NCBI GenBank assembly: GCA_028023455.1
Contig: JAQFVV010006208.1
Coordinates: 12,172,984 to 12,236,983, forward strand
Source: Epiperipatus broadwayi
Lineage: Eukaryota; Onychophora; Udeonychophora; Euonychophora; Peripatidae
Length of the DNA: 64,000 bases
Direction: 5' to 3'
Positions 55,640-64,000 of the stretch are shown one piece after another (position 1 is the stretch's first letter; the number at the start of each line of letters is the position of its first letter). The translations under genes and the position numbers were made by a program. The notes beneath the pieces were generated by a model. The model was not told the DNA's origin. It was given only the letters and a program-made list of their open reading frames with translations, and did no database searches.

Positions 55640-57345
55640 ATAAAAATGATGCATTAAGGATTGAATATCTTGAATTTTGTTAAATGATATGAAAAAGAGT
55701 TGATAATGGCATAAAAAAGTATAATTGTGAACTAGCAAGGAAAGCTGTAGAAGAGAATAAAAAATCTCAAGAGTGTAAAACAACATCTTGATATTGGTAT
55801 GAAACTTATTTCTGCAATAAAAAAGGATGGAATTATTACTAAAAAGAGAAATAATATCATGAAATTTGTAGAAGAGTTCTATCAAGAATTATATAGCAAT
55901 AAAGAACAAGGAAAAGTATCTTATACAATTATTACATCTTCTGAATTGCCTAGGAATTTTAAATGAAGAAGTGAAATATGCAATTAAATTTATGAAGAAG
56001 GGAAAATCTCAAGGTAATGATGAAATTGTAATCAATATCGTTAAAGAAGCAAGTAAAGAAATAGAAAAACTTTTGGCAAACATATATACCAAATGTTTAA
56101 ATGATAAAGATGTACCAGATGATTGGAAGAATGCCATATTAATATCAGTCTTTTATCAATTGTATGCAAATTTTTACCAAAATAATTACAACTCATTTAC
56201 AGTGAACTTTCATTTTAACCAATAAAACAAACAAGCTGGATTTAAAAGTGATTTTATGTGTTGCCATTATACATTGGATTTTAGATTATAAAAATGCATT
56301 TGATTCTGTAAATATTTTTTTAGTAATTAAAGCATTGGGTCATCAAGTTATAGACCCAGGATATGGTCACATTTTGAAAAATATTTATAAAATTCCAACA
56401 GCAACAATTAGATTGCATAATGTTACTAAAAAGACTAACATTGAAAAGGATGTGTGACAGGGTGACTCCATATCTCCAAACTTTTTACAGCAGTTTGCAA
56501 GAAGTATTTTATGGGTTAAAATGGGAAGCTAAGGGAGCAAAAGTAAATGGAGATTATTGAAGTCATCTACATTTTGCAGATGATGCAGTTGTTTTTGCGA
56601 ATAATGCTTCAAATTTCAGGAAATGTTCTAAGAGTTATGAGATGAAAGTAAGAAAGTAGGGATTAAAAATAAATGTTAAAAAGACTAAAATAATGTTCAA
56701 TGAGTTTTCTCAAAATAAGAAAATAAAGATTGATAATGATGAATTGGAAAAAGTTATCAACTATAAATATCTTGGTCAGATTATTACTACTGATGGAAGC
56801 ATAATGGATGAAATTAATTATAGAATTAAACTTGATTGGAGTGTTTTTGATAGAAATAACTTATATTAAAAGAAAATATTTTATGTGTTTGAAACAGAAA
56901 GTTTTAAATAAATATATTTTACCAGTTCTTACTTATGGATATGAGACATGGACACTTAACAAACGAGCAGTACAGAGACTTCAGACCAATCAAAGAAATA
57001 TGAAGAGATGCTTGGTAGGAGTAACAAGAAGAAGAGATCAAAAATGTAATACAAGAGTGAGAGAACAAGTAGGTGTTACTGATATCATTAAAAGTATTAA
57101 AAGACTGAAGTGGAGTTGGACTCGCAATATTGCTAGATGAGATGATATATAGACAATTAAAATCCTAAACTGAATTCCAAGAGATTTGAAAAGATTTAGA
57201 AATGCATGTGTGATGAATGGATGAAATAAGGATATGTGCTGAAGTGATGCAAATAAGAGAGGCTATAGATCAAAGAAGATGGATTGAACTTGGTGAGACC
57301 TTAATCCCACAGTACATTGATGGTGGTAGAAAATGATGATTTATG
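55640..57345 (+). mobile_element. RTE-type LINE, longest copy in the window (broken)
   Basis: Covers most of the reverse transcriptase. An N-terminal region around 55860-55940 ('FVEEFYQELYSN') is followed by the fingers 'MKKGKSQGNDEI' (about 55985-56020) and palm motif A AFDSV (56296-56310). Motif B 'QGDSISPNF' lies near 56457, motif C FADD at 56573-56584, then the thumb and C-terminus. Stops and frameshifts occur throughout, and a deletion removes part of the region between fingers and motif A (about 56145-56230). The endonuclease domain upstream is absent or unrecognisable. The 3' tail lies near 57330. Confidence 0.85.
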
Positions 57346-57349
57346 ATGT

Positions 57350-57748
57350 TGCAAATAAAGGAAGAAATCACCATCCCCAAGCTATAAATTAAAAGCATCC
57401 TAAATGTTGAACAAATAGCAAGAATATAATGAATCCAAATGAATTCACCTATTCTTGTGGCTCTCATGTTTATAAGCATATCTTTGTCAACATTATTAAT
57501 AATTCAGAGTGAAATTAATATTTCAGCCAGCTGGAATGTATTATTTAAAAGTTTTATTAATAGATTATACAAGACTGCAGACAGAATCTTTCTTTTAATA
57601 CTTTGATTATAATAATTAATTAAGATTTAATATGTAAACATTAAATTAATCAGTTCAATGTACATATGTAAACAAAGGAAGAAAAATCACCTTGTCTCAG
57701 GCTATGAGTTAAAAACATTCTAAATGTTGAACAAAGGAACCTAGAATG
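57350..57748. repeat. Diverged direct repeats, ~75 bp, 320 bp apart
   Basis: 'aaaggaagaaatcaccat...cctaaatgttgaacaaa' (57356-57415) recurs as 'aaaggaagaaaaatcacctt...tctaaatgttgaacaaa' (57674-57735). They could be the ends of an old insertion or a local duplication. The segment between shows no coding signal. Confidence 0.45.
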
Positions 57749-57884
57749 CTTTTAATTCAAAGTATTAGGAAGGATAATTTATTCCCTTCATTTACATATA
57801 TACATTAAGTTATGTTTAATTTAATGTTATCTCTTTATTTCTATTCATTATTATAATACCAATCCATGAAAATATTTAATTCCA

Positions 57885-57918
<34 letters not shown>

Positions 57919-58644
57919 TAGAATATGGACATGGGGTGGAGCAGGCATAACACTAATCATCATCTTCAAAGCATCAATAAAAGTATCATTATTCTTATTA
58001 GCATAAAAATGGTAAAAATCAACATTGAAAGAATATAACAGGTAGCATATAACTGATACACATCGCACCACCAGCAATAATCTTCAAGCATCAACAATAT
58101 CTGTGACTTAATTTAGAACATATACAAAGTATAAAATTTTAGGCTCATCACCATCACGGCAATTTCAGTCATAAGGCATAATATAAAAAAATCATCAATA
58201 TTTTGTCATCATGCACATACATAAACAAGCATTAAAAATAATTATAAAAGTAATCCTATACCAAAAAGTGCTAAAATTATTTGTAAAATTTCTGATCATC
58301 ATCAATTCTCTGGGGCACCAGATATGTATTGGACATCAATAAACTAATTATCAGGTCTATAAAGTAAAGGGTGTGGACAGTCAAGCTGACTTTTATGACC
58401 ATGGCACCATCCAAATAATTCTACAGTAAATCCATGTACATGTTCATACACATACTTCCACAAATATATATTGCAAATACATTAAACAAGATAATATAGA
58501 TGCTAAATTCATTCTATTATTAAATTATTTCATTAGAATAATCTATAAATTCCTTAAATCACTATTCTATGATAAAACAAGTGACACCTACTAGTAATTC
58601 ATAGAACTTATATCTAGAAGAATAAAGGCATCAGAAAAAATTAC
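57749..58644. other. AT-rich stretch with (CA)n(TA)n microsatellite
   Basis: The microsatellite lies at 57884-57920. 'catggggtggagcaggcata' (57928) and 'ctctggggcaccagatatg' (58310) stand out slightly, and resemble 41036-41100 and 41680, but cannot be classified. Confidence 0.4.
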
Positions 58645-58770
58645 ACCTTTACCCCGCTTATCGATTGGCTATTTAGTGATATTTCACAATAGCGATCATC
58701 ATCAATTTGTACCCACTACTTTGATTTACAATCGATTTTTCATTATAACGATCAGTATAAAATGTTAAAA
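58645..58770. mobile_element. Possible pogo/Tigger-like terminal region
   Basis: 'tacacctttaccccgcttat' after a TA, followed by 'tcgattggctatttagtgat' and later 'ttcattataacgatcag', has the repeated 'taacga/atcga' look of Tigger-type ends. No opposite end was found, so this is weak. Confidence 0.25.
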
Positions 58771-59035
58771 AAATTTTTGGCAGCCATCTTGAATTTTGCG
58801 TCACTGATGATGTCAGAGAATAGGTATTTTAAATTCATTTTACTCAAAAGTAAAAGTACAGTATTGTAATACATATATAGGTAATGTTTTTGCTGTAATT
58901 GTATACACATACAATATTTTATTCATAAAACACAATGTTAGTGCTGCATTCAGTATTTTGAATATAGAATGTATAAACTTAAAATATCTATAATTATTGA
59001 ATCTATAATACTGTATACTGTACATATAAGTGCTG

Positions 59036-59120
59036 AATGTCTTTAGAAAAATTAAACTATTTAAATATAATGTATAGTACTTGGATTATTTAAATAAAGT
59101 TTAATTTTTCTAAAGACATT
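59036..59120. repeat. Hairpin with ~33-bp arms
   Basis: 'aatgtctttagaaaaattaa' (59037 onward) is matched inverted by 'ttaatttttctaaagacatt' (59101-59120), with a ~20-base loop. One mismatch is visible over about 30 bases. It is not a transcription terminator in any obvious context. Confidence 0.75.
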
Positions 59121-59879
59121 TAACACATATTAAATGATGAAATAGTCCAATATATAAATACGGTACAGGACAACTAAAATACCATCATCACAAACTTTCA
59201 GGAAAACACTAAATATGAATATTAAACTGTGTGTGTTTTTTTAATTACTTTAGAACACCTGGATAATTATGTAAAAATAGTTATTGATTTTGTAACTTCG
59301 TTAATAAACATGTTGTTTGCACTCAAGTTGTTTCAAATCAAAAGAAAAACATTTTAAAATGCAAATGTCGAATTAGAAAAGTTTAAAAAGAAAAACAGAT
59401 TGTATTTAAAATAAATGTTAATGAATTTTCTTCTACACGAACAGACGGGGGGGGGCACTATTACATTACTAAAAATATAGTACTGTATTTATTAAGATTC
59501 CAACAATCATCATTACTAAACTTACTAACTTTAATACTATATTAATATAATCAGCAATTAAGATATTCAGTAAAATTATTTCATGGCTTGTGACACCAAT
59601 CATTCAGCTAGGTAGAGATGTACTGCAGTGTTCAACTTTTATATATGTCTGTGTCATTTATGAACTCAAATATATATTTTCCTAAAAGTATTGTGTGATA
59701 TTTTTTAATGATTTATGGATTTGACTTATTTCTATTTTTTAAAACAGATTGTGGAAACAAGAGATGATAATTCAGTATTTAAATAAATGATAATATTTGG
59801 ATAATAGTATAATTTATATATATGAACTTTAAATGTAATCATAATGTATCTGGTCATACTTTCAAGCTCTCTTCAGCTG
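59121..59879. other. AT-rich spacer
   Basis: A G run at 59448-59456. Nothing else recognised. Confidence 0.45.
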
Positions 59880-60110
59880 TCCCTCATACAACCAATACAC
59901 ATGAGCACATACATGTGAAAAAAAAAAAACTCCAGTATACATATTTCATGCTGAAATCAATACTCATCAGTTGATCCAGATCATATCCCATATATATACA
60001 TAACCAATGCTCACTTTACTTTAAGATAGCAAATCTTCAACCTTTAATGGACAGACTTCAATCTACTTCACTCTTCAGCCATCGAGATTATTGAAAATCT
60101 AATGATGGTC
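59880..60110 (-). mobile_element. Family A, decayed single arm
   Basis: Minus-strand arm with a hammerhead site: CTGATGA complement near 59966 and GAAA complement near 59950. Stem II and stem I no longer pair properly. Ends 'ttgaaaatctaatgatgg'. Confidence 0.7.
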
Positions 60111-60402
60111 TAATTAGGCAAGTAACAGGTATTGAGCATTTTAATGTGTAAAAAATGTAAATGTCGAATCCCTGTGCTTCTTATATATAGAAATTACTCT
60201 CTGCTCATCTCTCATGGTAGCAGAACATAAAGTTTTTGTCTAATTTATAACACAGTTTTCTGGTTTAATCTAACTTTTACAGAAAAAAAACAGTCGGAAT
60301 TCAAAATTTAAACACTTTATCCTTGTATTTTTTAAAAACTTTCTCAATTGTTTCTCAAATTCTGATGCTGGTCTAAATATTAAACTAAAATCTAAGTTAA
60401 AA

Positions 60403-60715
60403 TATATATGGTATATGAGCACAGACTTTCACATGACCCACCACTTTTCACTTTCTCTCATAACATTGATGCACTTGAATACATATATGTCGAAAAGATA
60501 AATAATTACCAATATACGTATTTCATGCTAAACCAGCAATCATCAGTTGGTCCAGATTACCATCTCTACACATATATGTAATAAGTGCTCAGATATATAT
60601 TAAGATAGCCAATCTTCATACTTTAATGGACAGGTTTCAATCCACTCCACACTCCAACTCTTCAACCGTCCATCTAATTGAAAATCTGATGATGGAACGC
60701 TCAAAGGCCACTCTG
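60403..60715 (-). mobile_element. Family A, single complete arm
   Basis: Reads from 'tatatgagcacagactttca' to 'gaaaatctgatgatggaacg'. It is a whole arm with no inverted partner. An 8-bp direct repeat AGTTAAAA (60395-60402 and 60716-60723) may be a target duplication, but is short and AT-rich. A single-arm copy could be the monomer from which fold-back forms arise (inference). Confidence 0.75.
60508..60551 (-). ncRNA. Hammerhead motif, family A
   Basis: Minus strand: ACCAA/TTGGT stem I perfect, CTGATGA (60540-60546), stem II TGCT/AGCA with T-T at its base, GAAA, then a 3-bp stem III with loop CG. The cut is predicted after the A preceding TTGGT. Same single defect as 118-161. Confidence 0.65.
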
Positions 60716-60723
60716 AGTTAAAA

Positions 60724-61229
60724 AATAAAATTATTTAATAAAAAAATTATATTCGCTGCTGCTTGCAAAGGAGAAAGAGCTAAATTTTAAAGGCAAATGT
60801 TTCCATGATTATACAAATCAATCTATGCAACATAAATAATCAATTTACTTGTTATCCTGCAATATTGTTATTCAACTTGTACTTAATAATAACATCTTGT
60901 CTAATTATAATTATCAACTACATTCTCTTGGCTACATCCTCCCAATAAAAGTAATCAATATCCTACCTTTTTAGGATATTTTTCAAAAAAAAGTTAAATA
61001 TAAACAGGATCGGTTTTCTTCACAAAACTGTGTTAAAATTTACCAAGAAATACTTTCTGCTCTTCATGCCTTTCACCTTACTAATTCTGTTCAAATGTGT
61101 TTTTATAATAATAGATTCATCACGTCCAGTAAAAGATATAAAATCTTTAAACAGGTGCTTCTAATTGATCCTTTGTTACTTATTATTTCTAGTCTTAAAA
61201 GAAATTTAATTTTATGTATAAAAATACTT
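60724..61229. other. AT-rich spacer
   Basis: No feature recognised. Confidence 0.5.
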
Positions 61230-61245
61230 AAGATGCATTTTTTTT

Positions 61246-61333
61246 CGTATGTCAAATGCGTTGACCGAGATGCGAACCCAGGCCAGCTGCTTGGAAGGCA
61301 GCTATGCTTACTACTAGGCTATCAACGCTTGAC
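61246..61333 (-). mobile_element. tRNA-derived SINE with clean 12-bp target duplication
   Basis: Minus strand: 'gtcaagcgttgatagcctag' A-box region, 'gctgccttccaagcagctg' hairpin, 'gggttcgcatctcgg' B-box region, then an A tail. AAGATGCATTTT occurs on both sides (61230-61241 and 61334-61345). This is the best evidence that the ~90-bp tRNA-like unit is itself the mobile element, with no further SINE body. Confidence 0.9.
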
Positions 61334-61345
61334 AAGATGCATTTT

Positions 61346-61869
61346 TATCTTCAAAAATAAAGCTTTAAAGTAGAGTGTCTGCAGAGAGAGAGAGAGCAGT
61401 GAGACTATTAATAATGTTTAATCAGAAGTCTTATTATTTTCCATTGACGATCCTCTTAATAATATTTTTTTAATAAATATTTTTTATATAAATACATATA
61501 TATATAACAAATATTCAAAAATAGAAAATATTGATCAAACTCTGTTCAATATTCACTTATATGTGCTGAATTCTGAAATATTCTGCAGCTGTTCCAATAG
61601 AAAAAAAATGTTCTCAAAAATGTAACTGTTGAAATAAAATAAAAACAATTGTTCAGTCATTCAGTTATTTAAAAATTAGACTATTGCCTTTTTTTTTTAC
61701 AATTTTTTCATCATGAAAACGATTAAGTATAATTTTTAAATTTATTATTAAGTAATTTAACAATACTACATGTTAATTAATACTTAAATAAAATATTTAA
61801 ATGTTAAATACATTATTAAGGAAATTATCGCAATCTGCAACTTTTATTTATAAAATACATTGTACACAT
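61346..61869. other. AT-rich spacer
   Basis: A short (AG)n run at 61384-61396. Nothing else recognised. Confidence 0.5.
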
Positions 61870-62295
61870 ATTGATGTGATGCACTGTGACTTCTCCTTGT
61901 ACGGAGTCAGGAATCTCTCAGCAACTATGCCCAGAGAAACCTGTTATCCACTTTACCTTCCCATTCTCCACCCTAAGTTTTCCCATAATCTGCTCTATCC
62001 CATTTCCACAACATAATCTTTGCCAACTCCATGACCTTCATATCTAAATCCCCCTTAGCTTTTCCCAAACCTAGCATAAAAAACCAATAACTCTCTGTAT
62101 AATCACTTTGTTCATATTTAATCTTCCATAACTTCATTATTTGTACGTTTTCTGCTTCCAAGCATTTACATTAAAGTAACAGATGCCTAATATTTTCTAT
62201 GCCTTCCTTACACAACTTGCAGACTAAATCACCCATATTTTTTCATTTATGTGTATTATTATTTCCCTGTTGCTAAAGATCCTGCTCGAACCTTG
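61870..62295 (-). mobile_element. CCHC-type LINE, 3' fragment (decayed)
   Basis: Minus strand from 'catcacatcaat'-type end through WKWDRADYGKT to the damaged zinc-knuckle region. Frameshifts and stops are present. Diverged from 33755-34360. Confidence 0.8.
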
Positions 62296-62350
62296 TGCAT
62301 ACTACTACTACTACTGCTGCTGCTACTATGGCTACTACTACTATTATTAA
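62296..62350. repeat. (CTA/CTG)n trinucleotide repeat
   Basis: Runs of 'actactactactactgctgc' followed by 'tactactactattatt'. Located directly at the truncated 5' border of the LINE fragment. Confidence 0.85.
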
Positions 62351-62554
62351 TAATTATTACAGCTCCTACTATTAATAATAATAAACTATTTGCAATTTGG
62401 ATTAGGATTTTCCAATAGATAGCTTGCTAATAGCCAATGCATTTAGTTATTCAATATAAGTTGCTAAATTAGTATCCTTTCATTCATAGCTGAAAGATAA
62501 AACAAGAATAAACATTTGCTCAACTCTTCACTGCTTAGCAATTGACAAGCCTTA
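62351..62554. other. AT-rich spacer
   Basis: No feature recognised. Confidence 0.5.
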
Positions 62555-62571
62555 TTAGTAATACATTCTCT

Positions 62572-62865
62572 AAACATCACATGATCACCATTCCTTATGC
62601 TTGCTCATAACTGTTATTAAAACAGGCAAAACACTCCATACAGTAGTGTCACTCAGTGCAAGCGAGAGTAATCAATGGAAACCAGAAGGCTTGTGCATAA
62701 AATACCTATCTAGTCCCTACTGACAAAGGCCACAAGCCAGAAACTAGTCTGGGGATATTGGATGAGTAGACACTAGATAGGGATTTTATGCACAAGCCTT
62801 CTGTCATCCATTGATTACTATGGCTTGCACTGAGTGGCATTACTATATGGAGAGTTTTGCGTGTT
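62572..62865 (-). mobile_element. Family B, inner deletion, 17-bp target duplication
   Basis: The tail 'aaacatcacatgatcacc' is on the left and the 5' end 'gagttttgcgtgttt' on the right. The middle is deleted ('ctagtccctactgacaaagg' joins the two arms). A 17-bp direct repeat TTAGTAATACATTCTCT borders it (62555-62571 and 62866-62882). The remaining plus-strand core reads CTGACAA (62720-62726), a G-to-A change that should inactivate it. GAAA, ACTAGT and GTC are intact. Confidence 0.9.
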
Positions 62866-63167
62866 TTAGTAATACATTCTCTTTCACTTTTTCTCTATGG
62901 GGTTTATCCAGGAATGCAATAAAGAAAATTTTAATTTATTTTACAGAACATCAGTACCCATATTTGCTAATATTATTTCTTTGATTAATACACAGTTGTA
63001 CTCTGTAGTGTAATTTGATCTTTAAGTCTCAAAACCTATTATGTATATTTATATATTTACATCCTTTATAGAAATTTATTGAAACTTATGATCTTATATA
63101 TGGCAATGTTTGATAAAACCAAAACTCTTGAAGGACATATGTTTCCGTTAAGTAAACCTGACTTTAT

Positions 63168-63402
63168 CATCTGTGTGAAAGATCAGTTGAGATCATGTCA
63201 AACGTAGCAGCTCAGTTTCCATTTAAACAGACTTGCAGTAAGTTGGATTATAGGTTCTGCCTTGTTAATTAATATTAAAGTTGGAACATGAATTTTAGAA
63301 GTAAATTCATGTTCCAATTTTAATATCAAATTAAGAACTGCAAATCAGTTTAAATACGAACTGAGTTTCTAGTTTGATATGATTTTAACTGATCTCCCAC
63401 AA
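63168..63402. repeat. Fold-back repeat with ~110-bp arms (family L)
   Basis: 'gatcagttgagatcatgtca' to 'ttggaacatgaattt' (63180-63295) is matched inverted by 'aaattcatgttccaatttta' to 'gattttaactgatctc' (63302-63397), with a 6-base loop region. No second copy in the window. Confidence 0.8.
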
Positions 63403-63411
63403 TGAAGCCGT

Positions 63412-63520
63412 CAAGTGTTGTTAGGCAAGAGGTCAGGACAGCTGCCTTGCAAGCAAGCAGTTGGTTGCAAATGGTTGTTGTGAGTTCGCCTCCCTGCCGA
63501 TGTTATGACATATGGAAAAA
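63412..63520 (+). mobile_element. tRNA-derived SINE
   Basis: Long-hairpin subtype ('cttgcaagcaagcagttggt') with B box 'gagttcgcctccctg', ending 'tgacatatgg' and a ten-base A tail. Flanked by ATGAAGCC (63404-63411 and about 63529-63536), a likely 8-bp target duplication. Confidence 0.85.
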
Positions 63521-63602
63521 AAAAAGCTGATGAAGCCATCTTTGATTGCCAAAAAACATGTCCTGCAAGAGATTGAGTTGATGTTTCATCAAACATTATC
63601 AT

Positions 63603-63759
63603 ATATATAATCGTTTCTATGAATTTCTGTATAGGATATAAATAATAATAATAAATTAATATTTATTATATTTAATTAAATAATATATATAATATCAAAC
63701 ACAAAATTAATTAATAAAACAAACATCGGAATTAAGAATTACAATAGTATTTATTGTTT
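63603..63759. other. AT-rich spacer
   Basis: Simple AT-rich sequence only. Confidence 0.5.
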
Positions 63760-64000
63760 CTCATTTATATTTTAATGTTTAAAAATTTCAAGGAAAGAAA
63801 ATGTTATGAGACTTTGTATATTCAAGAAAATTTAAACAAATGTGTAAACATGGTTAAAAGTCCAGCACAATTAGGGCGGAAATGGTCATTGTTAGATTAT
63901 TGGAAACTTTCGAGTTATTATTTTAAATATAGAAGAAAAGGAATATTATTATTGTGTTGTTTTTTTGTTTTAGATTATTTATATATATATTATGGTGGGG
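63760..64000 (-). mobile_element. Penelope-like element, non-coding 3' part, cut by window end
   Basis: Inverted match to about 1875-2110. The blocks 'aaatgttatgag', 'aatttaaacaaatgtgtaaa', 'gtccagcacaattaggg' and 'aaatggtcattgttagatta' are in the same order. The element continues beyond the window. Confidence 0.7.

Noticed and set aside
63524-63560. CTGATGAAGCC near 63526 as a hammerhead
   Set aside because: No GAAA in the right place and no pairing stems.
1-64000. CRISPR arrays, operons, ribosome binding sites or other bacterial features
   Set aside because: The repeats are dispersed and often inverted, not regularly spaced. The content is typical of an animal genome.

Overview
The window looks like transposon-dense intergenic DNA from an AT-rich animal genome, probably an invertebrate. 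GC content is roughly 28-30% by eye. The repeats are tRNA-derived SINEs with A-rich tails, RTE-type and CCHC-type LINE remnants, Penelope-like and Ty3/gypsy relics, and many fold-back repeats. I cannot name the species. I recognise no host protein-coding gene, rRNA or functional tRNA. The longest uninterrupted reading frame (240 codons, 51777-52499, minus) is the C-terminal part of a LINE reverse transcriptase. There is a 500-base assembly gap at 48059-48558.

The main content is a set of fold-back elements, 160-660 bp long. Each has two inverted arms, a short unique tail on one side, and often a 10-17 bp direct repeat at the insertion site. Two families carry hammerhead self-cleaving ribozyme motifs. 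Family A has the core CTGATGA, then a 5-bp stem II, then GAAA, a tiny stem III, and a short stem I. Its best copy is at 10961-11004. Family B has CTGAYGA, then a short stem II, then GAAA, an ACTAGT mini-stem and a GUC cleavage triplet. Its best copies are at 54750-54791, 13987-14028 and 7869-7910. In intact copies each arm carries one ribozyme, so the two are head to head. Family C (20352-21009 and 27676-28295) and a 161-bp hairpin with perfect 52-bp arms (17061-17221) share the layout of arms, one-sided tail and target duplication, but have no ribozyme I can recognise.

Layout. 1-250 is a family A arm. 1085-3545 is a Penelope-like relic between long inverted repeats, split by two LINE fragments. 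4158-5072 and 36073-37039 are one TA-flanked DNA transposon family. 5130-8905 holds LINE pieces, a SINE and a family B copy. 10590-14135 holds A and B copies. 15040-17020 is a gypsy pol relic. 17061-21300 holds the perfect hairpin, a SINE, and A, B and C copies. 22062-22880 has two large palindromes. 24203-29900 holds LINE, B and C copies. 30481-31168 is a GC-richer retrocopy or solo LTR. 33700-37711 holds nested B and LINE, a Penelope relic, a B arm, the DNA transposon and A. 39265-39610 is a twin-primed LINE. 45327-49480 holds a SINE, A, a fold-back and the gap. 51745-57345 holds the two best RTE copies around the best B copy. 59880-64000 holds A, SINE, LINE and B copies, a fold-back and the end of another Penelope copy.

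How they may work together (inference): the target duplications of variable length fit target-primed insertion of A, B and C by enzymes from an autonomous element. The RTE LINE, the CCHC LINE and the Penelope-like element are the candidates present. Penelope-like elements are known carriers of hammerhead motifs, and hammerhead-bearing non-autonomous elements (retrozymes, schistosome Sm-alpha) are known. The inverted, head-to-head arrangement seen here differs from the usual tandem direct repeats.
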